A stretch of DNA of 64,000 nucleotides from positions 417,130 to 481,129 of the forward strand of contig NZ_NESI01000003.1 in NCBI RefSeq assembly GCF_002778325.1, read 5' to 3'. Each line of letters begins with the position of its first letter. Position 1 is the first letter of the stretch. A program made the translations under genes and the position numbers. Below, piece after piece: positions 25,645 to 34,894 of the stretch. Source of the DNA: Limnohabitans sp. B9-3 (GTDB lineage: Bacteria > Pseudomonadota > Gammaproteobacteria > Burkholderiales > Burkholderiaceae_C). The notes beneath the pieces were generated by a model that saw only the letters and a program-made list of their open reading frames with translations, made no database searches and had not been told where the DNA came from.

Positions 25645-27819
25645 TTATTCATGAAGATCAGCCGCCTCACAAGGCAAGGTGATGATGATGGTCGCTAAAC
25701 CTTGCAGTGGAATGTGACGTTTGATTTCACCTTGGTGTTTGTCGATCACGGTGTCGATGAAATCGAGGCCAAGTCCAAACCCAGCGAGCAGGTGTTCGTC
25801 TGTTTGAGGGGCCACTGTGTTTTTGAGGCTGATGTTGACTTCGTGAGCAGACGGTTGGGATATTTGCAGCGTGATGCAGCTTTGTGGTGGGGAGAACTTC
25901 ACCGCATTGACCAACAAATTCACCAAGGCGCGCACCATCAGTCGGGTGTTGACTTTGACAAACAGTGGCAGCGCCTCACTGTCGTTCACAAAGCTGAGTT
26001 GTTTGCCACGGGCGAGGTCACGGACTTGCTCAATGGCATCGTTCAGCAACTCATCCACCAGCACGGTTTTGAGGCTGTAGTGCGCTTGTTGCGCCGAGAT
26101 GGTCAGGATGAAGTCGTCCATCATCTGCAGCAGTGTTTGTGAATGCTGGACAATTTTTTGCCGCTGCAGGCGGGCTTGAGGCGCCTCGTCGCCGTCTTTG
26201 GGGGGACGTGTCAAGGACATGATGGCGGCCAGCGGTGTTCGCATGTCGTGGGATAAAAATTGCAGCGCTCGGTCGCGCTGATTTTGAGATTGCCGTAACT
26301 CGGTGATGTCTAACAAAATCAACAGATGAAAACTCTCCCCATGGCTGACATAGACCGAGGTACTTTTTAAATAAAAGTCTCGCAGTCCCAGCGACGTGGC
26401 GAGTTGAAAGGGCGGCGAAGCAGTGGAGTCTGCTAGGGGTGGGGGCAGTTGTAAGGTTTCAAAAAAGAGGGACCGTTGACTGCCAGGAATCAGCTGGGTG
26501 TCCTTGAGCAATTGTTTGATGCGTTGGTTGCTCAGCAGCAGCGCATCGTGTTGGTCGAAGATCACCACGGCGTCTGGCATTTCGTCGATGATGGCTGAGA
26601 GAAAGTTGAGCTCGCTGCGCACGGAGTCGATGGCGTGATCCAGCAATTTGGCTTGCTGCAACACCACTTCATGCGAGTTCACCAAGTCGTGCTGAACACG
26701 GTGCGTGTGTCGGAATGCACGCAGTAAGGTGGCTTTTTCTTGCACAAAATTCACAATCGTATCGAGCCGTCCCCATGCCCAAAGTGGCTGCAGAATGAGA
26801 GAGACTCCCAAAAATGCGGTGGGGTCGAACCAGTAATTTTTTTGTATCAGAACAGCGTAGCTAGCAACGACGCTGGCCGCCATCAGCGTCACACCAAATG
26901 CCAAGGCATGGCGTGGTGACAAGATCAACACGCTCAAAAGCATTCCAATCACAGCGATGCATGACACGCCAAACACCACGGATGACGGTGCCACATCCAC
27001 CATGTCTTGTCTGAGCGATGCATTGAGTATGCTGGCCAAAATAGCCACCCCCGGCGTACTGGCATTGTGTTGACCTGAGTAGAGGGTGGGGTAGCGATCG
27101 CCAAGGCTGGGCGCTGTGACGCCAATTAAAACGTACTTGTCTTTGAACAAGGATAAAAAAGCGTTGGATGTCAAAGCATCGGACAGCGACACCAAAGGAA
27201 AGCCAACGCGCGGATCGACCATGCGGAAACGTTGATAAGGCACGGCGTTCGTCCCATCTTGTCCTTGTAAGGCCAAGGCAAAGTGAGGCCATTGCTGTTC
27301 ACGGGCTTGCACGCCTCGGATCACGCCGTCTTCGTCAAACAAGGCGTTGATGTGTCCCAGCGTCGCGGCTTGGTCGAGGGGGGCAACAGGTGGCGTTGGG
27401 CGAAGTTGATGCTGGGCATCGTTGTGAAGTTCAAACGCCAGCGGCAAGACCGTGCGGTGACGCCTCATTTGTTCGGCCAAGGCGGCATCTTGGTCGCTGC
27501 GATCCAAAAAGAGCAAATCAAGCCCAATCGCTTTGGGTCGGAAGCGTTCATCGTCCAAGCGCTCCAGCAGGTGGGTGTAGTGAGCGCGTTGGAGTGGCCA
27601 GCCCCCGAGCTCGGCCAGCGATCGATCATCGACGGCCACGATCACGATGTCTTGGTTCGCTTGAAACCCCTGCCAGCGCATCAAGTGGTCGTACAACACA
27701 TTGCCTAGAGGGCGTGCCAAATCTGCAAAGACCAAGGTAGACAGCACGACCAGCACGGCGATGGAGGTGAGCCACCATTCCCGCAGCAGCCGCTGCTTTT
27801 GTTCGACTTGGGTATTCAC
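25645..27819 (-). CDS. CHASE2-domain sensor histidine kinase
   Basis: A 724-residue membrane sensor. An N-terminal helix (about 16-33) is followed by a periplasmic CHASE2 domain (about 40-270; IVIVAVDDRSLAELGGWPL, AIGLDLLF, VLIGVTAPSLGD, TPGVAILASILN), three membrane helices (about 280-350), a coiled linker, a PAS-like domain (about 400-510) and a kinase core. The H-box is FLSHDMRTPLAAI (His524), the N-box LVNLLVNAVKFSP, and the G2 box GFGLGL. The usual G1/DxGxG box between them is not recognisable (LKNTVAPQTDEHLLAG), so ATP binding may be altered. It overlaps the FecR gene by 4 bp and should signal to the OmpR-type regulator at the head of the operon. Confidence 0.9.
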   Translation of the reverse strand: MNTQVEQKQRLLREWWLTSIAVLVVLSTLVFADLARPLGNVLYDHLMRWQGFQANQDIVIVAVDDRSLAELGGWPLQRAHYTHLLERLDDERFRPKAIGLDLLFLDRSDQDAALAEQMRRHRTVLPLAFELHNDAQHQLRPTPPVAPLDQAATLGHINALFDEDGVIRGVQAREQQWPHFALALQGQDGTNAVPYQRFRMVDPRVGFPLVSLSDALTSNAFLSLFKDKYVLIGVTAPSLGDRYPTLYSGQHNASTPGVAILASILNASLRQDMVDVAPSSVVFGVSCIAVIGMLLSVLILSPRHALAFGVTLMAASVVASYAVLIQKNYWFDPTAFLGVSLILQPLWAWGRLDTIVNFVQEKATLLRAFRHTHRVQHDLVNSHEVVLQQAKLLDHAIDSVRSELNFLSAIIDEMPDAVVIFDQHDALLLSNQRIKQLLKDTQLIPGSQRSLFFETLQLPPPLADSTASPPFQLATSLGLRDFYLKSTSVYVSHGESFHLLILLDITELRQSQNQRDRALQFLSHDMRTPLAAIMSLTRPPKDGDEAPQARLQRQKIVQHSQTLLQMMDDFILTISAQQAHYSLKTVLVDELLNDAIEQVRDLARGKQLSFVNDSEALPLFVKVNTRLMVRALVNLLVNAVKFSPPQSCITLQISQPSAHEVNISLKNTVAPQTDEHLLAGFGLGLDFIDTVIDKHQGEIKRHIPLQGLATIIITLPCEAADLHE

Positions 27820-29162
27820 GGCGCAGACGCAGGAAGTGCAATCAATTCGAATGCGCCTGACTGATAGACGCCAGTTTGATCTGCGGCGGCTTTGGCCAAG
27901 GTGTAAGACAGGGACCAGGTGTAATAGCCGGGGCGCAGGTCTTTCACCGCAAATTTACCGTTCAGCGCGGTGAGATGGGTGGTGCGAATGACCTCTTGGT
28001 TGGACGCTTCGGTTCGTCGGTTCAGTGTGAACGCGATCGACGCGACGTCGGCCAGCGGTGTTTCAAAAACGGCGCTGCACCCTGCTTGTTCGGGGCTAAC
28101 GCGAGCTGCACAAAATGCCATCCAGGCAGCTTCGCCCAAAAGTCCATTTTTTGAAACGGCCGCCACTTGATAGAACATCGCTTGATTGATCAGCCGATCA
28201 ATTTTGAACTCTGGGCGCGCCCATTGCTCCGTTCGACGCAGCCCGCTGAGCGTGGCGGTGGTGGCAATGTCTGCTTGAAAGCGATCGGCATTCTCCATGC
28301 GCTGCAATCGCACCAACAATTCACCCGTTTGGAGGGCCGACTTGGAGAAGCTGGCGTATTGAGGGGGCGGCAGCAAAGTTTCTGGGGTGGAGGCCTTGCC
28401 TGAAGCATCGATGGCCACGCCCATGCCCTGCGATAAATCGACAAATTCTGGATCAGCGCTTCCCCTTGTTTGGACAACCCCCTGCATCACCTCGACCAAA
28501 CTGCCTTGGGTTTCAGCAGAAAAGCCGACGCGAAATTGGGTGCCTCGCACACCCATCACCGATCGAGGCGTTCGAATTTCAAAGGGGGTGAGCGGGGAGC
28601 GTTCTTTCATGACGTCGAGTTCCACCCGTCCATTGGCCAATTCCAAGCGCACTTCCGGTGATTTTTCAAGTGCGTTCTTGCGCAAGGTGCTGAGTCTTAA
28701 GACGGCGCCAGAGGGTAGGCGCACGGTGGAGCTGTCTTCGAGTAACAGTGAGGTGTGGCAACCTGCCGGTACTTTGATCCAAGCACCTTCGTGCAATGGC
28801 GTGCCGGCAACCAGCTGAGTGCTGCCTTGCTCCGGGGTGAAACTGCTCGCACATGACATGCCCATCACATGAGCAACGGAGCTCCAGTGTTTCACGCTCT
28901 GACGTGGAATGGACAAGGTTTGTCCGACCTTGATGCGGTCGGCATCTTCAAGTTGGTTGATGCGGGCCACTTCGCTGATGCCTGCTGAGGACACGAAATA
29001 TTTGCGCGACAACTCCAGCAAAGTGTCGCCAGATTTAACTTTGTAGGCGATCACATCTTGCTGCCCCACAGAGGCCAGTAGGCTCATTGCTTGTGCATGA
29101 CCTGCGAAAAGCGCCGCAAAGCCCAACCCTATAAAGCTCAAACTAAGCGTGCGTTTAATCAT
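27816..29162 (-). CDS. Exported LysM-FecR domain protein
   Basis: A 448-residue protein starting at 29162 (MIKRTLSLSFIGLGFAALF) with ribosome site AAGGA; it overlaps the regulator stop. After the signal peptide (cleavage near HAQA) comes a LysM peptidoglycan-binding domain (about 38-85; YKVKSGDTLLELSRKYF ... IKVGQTLSIP). A FecR domain follows (about 105-225; LEDSSTVRLPSGAVLRLSTLRK, RTPRSVMGVRGTQFRVG), then a C-terminal region that appears fibronectin-like (YYTWSLSYTLAKAA). LysM-FecR proteins occur beside CHASE2 sensors. Here it may anchor to the cell wall and report envelope state to the CHASE2 kinase; that role is inference. Confidence 0.87.
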   Translation of the reverse strand: MIKRTLSLSFIGLGFAALFAGHAQAMSLLASVGQQDVIAYKVKSGDTLLELSRKYFVSSAGISEVARINQLEDADRIKVGQTLSIPRQSVKHWSSVAHVMGMSCASSFTPEQGSTQLVAGTPLHEGAWIKVPAGCHTSLLLEDSSTVRLPSGAVLRLSTLRKNALEKSPEVRLELANGRVELDVMKERSPLTPFEIRTPRSVMGVRGTQFRVGFSAETQGSLVEVMQGVVQTRGSADPEFVDLSQGMGVAIDASGKASTPETLLPPPQYASFSKSALQTGELLVRLQRMENADRFQADIATTATLSGLRRTEQWARPEFKIDRLINQAMFYQVAAVSKNGLLGEAAWMAFCAARVSPEQAGCSAVFETPLADVASIAFTLNRRTEASNQEVIRTTHLTALNGKFAVKDLRPGYYTWSLSYTLAKAAADQTGVYQSGAFELIALPASAP

Positions 29163-29865
29163 CAGGATGTCCTTCATGAACGCTCATCAACCGGTAACCG
29201 TATCCGTGCACGGGGCGCAAGCGTAAGCGCATAGAGGTCGCCGATAAGTCCAGTTTTCTGCGAATCCAAGCGATGTGTACATCGAGCGTTCGAGACAGGG
29301 CTTGCATGTCGTTGCCCCACACTTCGTGCGTGAGTCGTTCACGAGAAATGGCGCGTTCTGCGTTCTCGAACAAAAACAAAGCCAGCTTGAATTCTTTTTC
29401 CGACAGAGCTTGCGTTTTGTTTTGAAACGTCACCGTGTTGGTGACTTTGTTGAACTTGTAGTCCAGCAAGCTGCGCACGCTTTCCTCGTCATTGCGGTCG
29501 CGGTAAGTGCGACGCAACAGGGCGGCTACGCGCGCTAAAAATTCTTTGGGTCGGACAGGTTTGACGCAGTAATCATCGGCACCCGCGTTGAGCGCATCGG
29601 TGATGTCGAGCTCGTCGGATCGGCTGGTCAAGAATAAAACAGGCTCGGGCAGCGATTTAACTTGACGGATGTGTTTGAGGACTTCAAGACCGGACAAGCG
29701 CGGCACACGCCAGTCGAGCACAAACAAATCAATGGTGTCGCGGCCAATGGCTTTGACCATGTCCTCCCCATTGTTGAACGTGCTGACGGTATGGCCTGCG
29801 CCCTCCAAAATTTCCCGCACATGTTGGGCGAGATCTGGCTCGTCTTCAAGTAGTCCTATATACAT
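29155..29865 (-). CDS. OmpR/PhoB-type response regulator
   Basis: 236 residues from the ATG at 29865 (MYIGLLEDEPDLAQHVREIL). The receiver domain has the acidic pair in LLEDEPD, the phosphoacceptor Asp51 (LFVLDWRVPR), Thr81 (LFLTSRSDE) and Lys103 (DYCVKPVRP). The winged-helix domain (about 135-230) includes EKEFKLALFLFENAERAISRE and LDVHIAWIRRKLD. It is the first gene of the regulator-FecR-kinase operon and starts 31 bp after aroE, so read-through from the sugar-acid operon is possible. A TCAATT/AATTGA inverted repeat lies directly upstream (29865-29882). Confidence 0.93.
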   Translation of the reverse strand: MYIGLLEDEPDLAQHVREILEGAGHTVSTFNNGEDMVKAIGRDTIDLFVLDWRVPRLSGLEVLKHIRQVKSLPEPVLFLTSRSDELDITDALNAGADDYCVKPVRPKEFLARVAALLRRTYRDRNDEESVRSLLDYKFNKVTNTVTFQNKTQALSEKEFKLALFLFENAERAISRERLTHEVWGNDMQALSRTLDVHIAWIRRKLDLSATSMRLRLRPVHGYGYRLMSVHEGHPDD

Positions 29866-29895
29866 CAATTAATTCTAATTGATGCTTCTAAAGAA

Positions 29896-30732
29896 TTACA
29901 AAGTATCGGTTATGGCTTTCACAAGCGTGTCGTCGATCTCAGGCAATACACCAAACCAAGCGTGGAAAGCGGGCCGGGCTTGGTTCAGCAGCATGCCCAA
30001 GCCGTTGACAGTGGCATTGCCGCGCTGCCGTGCAGCTGAGAGCAAAGGCGTTTCCAAGGGTACGTAAATCGCGTCTGAGACGAGCGCGGAGGTGGGCAGT
30101 TCGTCCAGTTGCAATGCCAACTCAGGTTGGCCATGCATGCCTTGGTTGGTGGTGTTGACCAGCAAAGCGGCACCTGCCAATGCGGCGTGTCGCTCCGCCC
30201 AATCGAAGGCTTGCACGGGCTTGCCAAACTCATCGGCCAAGGCCTGCGCTTTGCCAAGGGTGCGGTTGATCAAGCGAATTTCAGTGGCGCCTTCGTCCAT
30301 CAAACTCAACACAATCGCCCGCGCTGCGCCGCCCGCACCCAAAACGACGATCGGTCCTGCATCGGCACGCCAATCAGGTTGGGCATCGCGCAAGCTTTGC
30401 AGGTAGCCAAAGCCGTCGTTGTTGAAGCCATGCAAAGCGCCATCGGCTTGCACCACGATGGTGTTGATCGCGCCCATGCGTTGGGCCAGGGGTTGCACCC
30501 AGTCCATGTGAGCCATGGCGGCCACTTTATGAGGGATGGTCAGGTTGCAACCTGCCAATCCCAAGGCTTTGAGGCCGCGAATGGCGTCGCCTAAGTTGTG
30601 CGGCTCAACGGGAAACAAGCCATAAGCGCCGCGCAGTTGGTAATGACGAATCCAGTGGTTATGGATGAGCGGCGAGCGCGAGTGGGCCACCGGCCAGCCC
30701 ATGACGCCCGCCATGATGAATGTGTTGTCCAT
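29896..30732 (-). CDS. aroE: Shikimate dehydrogenase (AroE/YdiB family)
   Basis: 278 residues. It reduces 3-dehydroshikimate with NADPH. Motifs: the substrate site HSRSPLIHNHW near the N-terminus, NLTIPHK with the catalytic lysine, the AINTIV segment, and the nucleotide loop VLGAGGAARAIV. It is the last gene of the sugar-acid operon, 12 bp after otnI. An aroE-like dehydrogenase at the end of a catabolic operon may be a biosynthetic passenger or a paralogue for quinate/shikimate-like substrates (YdiB type); the sequence alone does not decide. Confidence 0.87.
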   Translation of the reverse strand: MDNTFIMAGVMGWPVAHSRSPLIHNHWIRHYQLRGAYGLFPVEPHNLGDAIRGLKALGLAGCNLTIPHKVAAMAHMDWVQPLAQRMGAINTIVVQADGALHGFNNDGFGYLQSLRDAQPDWRADAGPIVVLGAGGAARAIVLSLMDEGATEIRLINRTLGKAQALADEFGKPVQAFDWAERHAALAGAALLVNTTNQGMHGQPELALQLDELPTSALVSDAIYVPLETPLLSAARQRGNATVNGLGMLLNQARPAFHAWFGVLPEIDDTLVKAITDTL

Positions 30733-30744
30733 GTGGATGTCCGC

Positions 30745-31590
30745 TTAGCGAGTCTGGCGTGCAGCTTTGAGCCAGTCCAAGCCAGCCGATGTGCCGCCGG
30801 GTTGTCCGCCCAAACGGGGTCGGTATTCACAGCCCACCCAGCCTTGCCAGCCGCAGGCTTTTGACACCTCATCAATGACAGCAAACAAATACGGGTAGTT
30901 GAGTTCGCCGATGTCGGGCTCGTGGCGCTCAGGCACGCCCGCGATTTGGAAGTGCCCGACACGTCCGGTGGGCAGGTATTGGCGAATTTTGCTGGCCACA
31001 TCGCCCTCGACGATTTGGCAGTGGTACAGGTCCATCTGCACCTTCAGGTTGTCGGCGCCCACCATGCCGATGATGTCGTGGGCGTGGTCTTGGCGGTTCA
31101 AAAAGAAGCCTGGAATGTCGCGCGTGTTGATGGGTTCAATCAACACATCGCGGCCTGCTTTGGCAGCCAAGGTTGCGGCCCATTGGAGGTTGGCGACATA
31201 AGTGTTCAAGTTGCTGGTGCGCGTTTGGCCCTCGCCCAGCAAGCCAGCCATCAGGTGAATGCGAGGGCAGTTCAAGGCGTCTGCATAGGTCAGCGCCAGT
31301 TCGACGCCTTGACGAAACTCGGCCTCTCGTCCGGGAATACTGGCCGTGCCGCGCGTGTTGCTGCTCCATGCGGCATCGATGCTGGCCGCATCCGTGCCAC
31401 CGGGCGGTGCGTTGAACAGCACTTGTTGCAGCTGGTTGTCCTTGAGTCGAGCTGCCAATTCTTCTTTGGCAAACGCATAAGGAAATAAATACTCCACCGC
31501 CGTGAAACCGTCTTGGGCCGCTGCTTCAAAGCGGTCCAAAAACGGCAATTCGGGGTACATCATCGAGAGGTTGGCAGCAAATTGGGGCAT
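30745..31590 (-). CDS. otnI: 2-oxo-tetronate isomerase (hydroxypyruvate isomerase family)
   Basis: A TIM-barrel isomerase of 281 residues, starting [21 protein letters not shown]. The metal and catalytic segments are [41 protein letters not shown] and the C-terminal GCEYRP. In the threonate/erythronate pathway it converts 2-oxo-tetronate to 3-oxo-tetronate, the substrate of OtnK. It follows otnC with a 9-bp gap. Confidence 0.9.
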   Translation of the reverse strand: MPQFAANLSMMYPELPFLDRFEAAAQDGFTAVEYLFPYAFAKEELAARLKDNQLQQVLFNAPPGGTDAASIDAAWSSNTRGTASIPGREAEFRQGVELALTYADALNCPRIHLMAGLLGEGQTRTSNLNTYVANLQWAATLAAKAGRDVLIEPINTRDIPGFFLNRQDHAHDIIGMVGADNLKVQMDLYHCQIVEGDVASKIRQYLPTGRVGHFQIAGVPERHEPDIGELNYPYLFAVIDEVSKACGWQGWVGCEYRPRLGGQPGGTSAGLDWLKAARQTR

Positions 31591-31599
31591 GGTGTGTCC

Positions 31600-32292
31600 T
31601 TACCAACGCGCGCCAAAGGCGTCGCGCAGTTCTTGAAGTTGGGGTTGTGACAAGGGGGAAATGGGATGTGTGTTGAGTTGTACCAAACGCGCAGTTTCTT
31701 CCAGCTCTTCCAGTGTGGCCATGGCCGAAGCCGGCGAGTCGTGCCACACATTGGGCCCCAAGCGTGACAGCATGACGGCGCGAATCGGTGTGCCTTGTTG
31801 GCCGTAATGCAGGATGGCGTGTTCGACGGCGTCTGCCGCGGGAACGGCACCTGGGCGGTGGTAGTCGATCACCGGCACATGCCCCACTTTCATCACGAAG
31901 TAGGGGGTGACCGCGGGGAGCAGTTCGCGCGGTTCAGATGTGGGTTGCGTCACGCCATCGCGCAGTGTGAGCGCCACGCAGTGGGTGCTGTGGGTGTGAA
32001 TCACGCAACGGGTGTTGGCGTCAAACTGGCTTGCTGCCGCGTAAATGCGGGTGTGCAGCGCGATGGTCTTGCTCGCTTTGTCGCCGCTGATTTGCTCGCC
32101 CTGCAGGTTGAGTTTGGACAAACGCGCGGGGTCTAAAAACCCCAAACACGCGTCGGTTGGGGTGATCAAAAAGCCATCGTCCAAACGCACGCTGATGTTG
32201 CCCGCTGTGGCGTGCACATAGCCACGCGCAAACAAACTGTGGCCCACACGACACATTTCTTCACGGGCTTCATGTTCAGTGCGTGCTGTCAT
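31600..32292 (-). CDS. otnC: 3-oxo-tetronate 4-phosphate decarboxylase (class II aldolase family)
   Basis: 230 residues of the class II aldolase/adducin fold. Zinc-binding histidines lie in CVIHTHSTHCVAL, with TAGNISVRLDDGFLITP near the N-terminus and a further histidine in PVIDYHRPG. It decarboxylates 3-oxo-tetronate 4-phosphate to dihydroxyacetone phosphate, feeding glycolysis. It lies 12 bp after otnK and directly before otnI, which is the standard cluster order. Confidence 0.9.
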   Translation of the reverse strand: MTARTEHEAREEMCRVGHSLFARGYVHATAGNISVRLDDGFLITPTDACLGFLDPARLSKLNLQGEQISGDKASKTIALHTRIYAAASQFDANTRCVIHTHSTHCVALTLRDGVTQPTSEPRELLPAVTPYFVMKVGHVPVIDYHRPGAVPAADAVEHAILHYGQQGTPIRAVMLSRLGPNVWHDSPASAMATLEELEETARLVQLNTHPISPLSQPQLQELRDAFGARW

Positions 32293-32304
32293 AAAAGCGG
32301 TCCG

Positions 32305-33582
32305 TCACGCCAATTGCGCAAAGGCTTTGGTGAAGAAATCGTCCGTGCCAAAGTTGCCCGACTTCAAGGTCAGATGCAGCGCGCCATGGGGCGTGTGCGC
32401 GTGACACCACGGCACACCGGGGTCAATTTGCGGGCCAATTTGCAGCTGGTCGATGTGCAAGGCTTGCACGCAAGCGCCTGAGGTTTCGCCGCCTGCGACC
32501 ACGAGTTGTTGAACGCCAAGCGCCACCAAACCGTTGGCAATAGCGGCCAAAGTGCGTTCAACCAACAGGCCTGCTTCCTCCACGCCCAGCTGCGCTTGTG
32601 CCGCCTTCACGGTCTCGGGCGCTGCGGACGAGTAGATCAGCACAGGGCCAGTGATCAGATGCGGTTGCGCCCAAGCCAGTGCATGGGCCACAACATCGGC
32701 GCCGCCTTGTGTGCTGCTCGCCAATGCCAGCGGGTCCACCGCCAAAGCGGGCCGGCCAGAAGCTTGAAAATTTGCGACTTGGCGCAGGGTGGCTTGTGAG
32801 CAACTGCCCGACACCACCGCTTGCAAACCTTGTGCCTTAGGCAAGGTGCTGGCTTGCGGCGTGGGGCTGAGACCAAAGTTGGCAGGTAAACCAATCGCCA
32901 CACCCGAACCCGCTGTGACCAAGGGCATACCTTTTAATGCGGGCCCGAGTTTGAGCAAGTCGTCGTTAGAGACGGCATCCACCACAGCGATGGTGATGCC
33001 TTGGCTCTTGAGATCAGCGATGCGTTTTTGCACGGCGACAGCGCCTTGTGCCACGGTGCGGTAGTCAATCAGGCCAACCTTGGCTTGACATTGCGCTTGC
33101 ATGACGCGCACCAAGTTGGCGTCGGTCATGGGCGTCAGGGGGTGGTCCTTCATACTGGACTCATTGAGCAGCACATCGCCCACAAATAAATAGCCTTTGA
33201 ACACCGTGCGACCGTTGTCGGGGAAGGCCGGCGTGGCGATGGTGAAGTCGGTGTTCAAGGCCTGCATCAAGGCCTCGGTGACCGGGCCAATGTTGCCCGT
33301 CGGGGTGCTGTCAAAGGTGGAGCAGTATTTGAAATAAATTTGCTGCGCGCCTTGGGCTTGCAGCCACGTCAGGGCTTCGAGTGATTGGGCAATGGCCTCT
33401 GTCGGTGCAATGGTGCGCGACTTCAAGGCCACCACCACCGCATCGACATCAGCCGCGAGCGGTTCGGTCGGCACGCCAATGGTTTGCACCACGCGCATGC
33501 CAGCGCGCACCAAGTTGTTGGCCAAGTCGGTGGCGCCCGTGAAGTCGTCGGCGATACAGCCTAGATAAATCTTTTGAGTCAT
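32305..33582 (-). CDS. otnK: 3-oxo-tetronate kinase (four-carbon acid sugar kinase family)
   Basis: 425 residues. The N-terminal domain begins YLGCIADDFTGATDLANNLV, and the C-terminal nucleotide-binding domain contains VVAGGETSGACVQAL near residue 375. It phosphorylates 3-oxo-tetronate at O4 using ATP. It starts 3 bp before dctM ends. The family also includes DtnK (D-threonate kinase), but the presence of otnI and otnC beside it favours OtnK. Confidence 0.92.
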   Translation of the reverse strand: MTQKIYLGCIADDFTGATDLANNLVRAGMRVVQTIGVPTEPLAADVDAVVVALKSRTIAPTEAIAQSLEALTWLQAQGAQQIYFKYCSTFDSTPTGNIGPVTEALMQALNTDFTIATPAFPDNGRTVFKGYLFVGDVLLNESSMKDHPLTPMTDANLVRVMQAQCQAKVGLIDYRTVAQGAVAVQKRIADLKSQGITIAVVDAVSNDDLLKLGPALKGMPLVTAGSGVAIGLPANFGLSPTPQASTLPKAQGLQAVVSGSCSQATLRQVANFQASGRPALAVDPLALASSTQGGADVVAHALAWAQPHLITGPVLIYSSAAPETVKAAQAQLGVEEAGLLVERTLAAIANGLVALGVQQLVVAGGETSGACVQALHIDQLQIGPQIDPGVPWCHAHTPHGALHLTLKSGNFGTDDFFTKAFAQLA

Positions 33583-33585
33583 GGC

Positions 33586-34878
33586 TTATTTGAATCCCAT
33601 GGCATGTGGCAACCAGTAGCTTAAAGCGGGGACGAAGGTCAAGAGCACCAACACCACGCCGTGCGCCCACAAGAAAGGCGTGAGTTCGCGGGTCAAGTCA
33701 GACAAAGGTACGCGTGAGACGTTGGAGGTGACGAACAGCAGGCCACCAACGGGGGGCGTGATCATGCCCAGCGTCAGGTTGTAAATCACCACCATCGCGA
33801 AGTGAATCGGGTCAATCCCCACTTTGGCGGCCACAGGGGCCAAGATGGGCACCAGCACCATCACACCTGGCAAGGGTTCAATGAAGATGCCGAACAGCAG
33901 CAAGAACACGTTGATGACGATCAAGAACATCCACGGCGAGAGTTGCATGTCTGCAATCCAGTTCGCCACGATTTGTGGCACACCTTCGATGGTCAAGATC
34001 CAAGCAAACGAGGCCGACATGCCGATGATCAGCAGCACCGACGCGGTCAACATGGCCGAGCGCGCCAAGATGTCAGGCACCGCTTTCCACTCCAAGGTGC
34101 GGTACACGTATTTGCCACAGAGCAGCGCATAGAAAACAGCAACGACCGAGGCTTCCGTCGGCGTGAACCATCCCGAGCGCATACCACCCAAAATCAGCAC
34201 GGGCAACAAAATGGCAGGTAGAGCCTTCCAAGTGATGAGCCACATTTCTTTGCGGCTGGGGCGCGTGTCGTCGCCTTTGTAGTTGCGCACTTTGGACACA
34301 TGCCAGTTGACCACGCACATGGCCACCGCAATCAAAATGCCAGGGACGATGCCCGCCACAAACAGCGCGCCAACCGACACGTTGTCATCGGCCAAGGCAT
34401 AAATGATCATGATGATCGAGGGCGGAATGATGGGCCCCACGATGGCGGTCGACGCGGTCAGAGCAGCGGCATAAGCTCGGCCATAGCCCGCTTTGTCCAT
34501 CATGCGAATCAACATCGACCCTGGGCCGGCAGCGTCGGCCAAGGCCGAACCAGAAATACCAGAGAAGAAGGTGAGCGACACCACGTTGGTGTAGCCCAAA
34601 CCACCGCGCTTGTGCCCCACAAACTGGCCGGCGAACCTCAGCAGCACTTCGGTCAACGAACCACCACTCATGAGCTCAGCAGCCAAGATGAAAAACGGCA
34701 CCGCCATGAGTGGGAAGCTGTCCACACCGGTGAAGGTTTCCTTCAGAATGACGAGCAGCGGAAAGCTACCTCCCAGCAACAAAGCGGTAACGGTCGAAAG
34801 GCCTAAGGCAAATGCCACGGGCACGCCCACAGCCAAATAGATGCAGGCAGAAATGAGGAGGATGACGCTGGCGTTCAT
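33586..34878 (-). CDS. dctM: TRAP transporter large permease (DctM)
   Basis: 430 residues with about 12 membrane helices. The start is the ATG at 34878 (MNASVILLISACIYLAVGV). Family segments include GISGSALADAAGPGSMLI, SIIMIIYALADD and NLTLGMITPPVGGLLF. It forms the ion-coupled translocation channel with DctQ, taking up the substrate delivered by DctP. The operon context points to a four-carbon sugar acid such as threonate or erythronate. Confidence 0.94.
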   Translation of the reverse strand: MNASVILLISACIYLAVGVPVAFALGLSTVTALLLGGSFPLLVILKETFTGVDSFPLMAVPFFILAAELMSGGSLTEVLLRFAGQFVGHKRGGLGYTNVVSLTFFSGISGSALADAAGPGSMLIRMMDKAGYGRAYAAALTASTAIVGPIIPPSIIMIIYALADDNVSVGALFVAGIVPGILIAVAMCVVNWHVSKVRNYKGDDTRPSRKEMWLITWKALPAILLPVLILGGMRSGWFTPTEASVVAVFYALLCGKYVYRTLEWKAVPDILARSAMLTASVLLIIGMSASFAWILTIEGVPQIVANWIADMQLSPWMFLIVINVFLLLFGIFIEPLPGVMVLVPILAPVAAKVGIDPIHFAMVVIYNLTLGMITPPVGGLLFVTSNVSRVPLSDLTRELTPFLWAHGVVLVLLTFVPALSYWLPHAMGFK

Positions 34879-34894
34879 AAATGTGCAATCAAGG

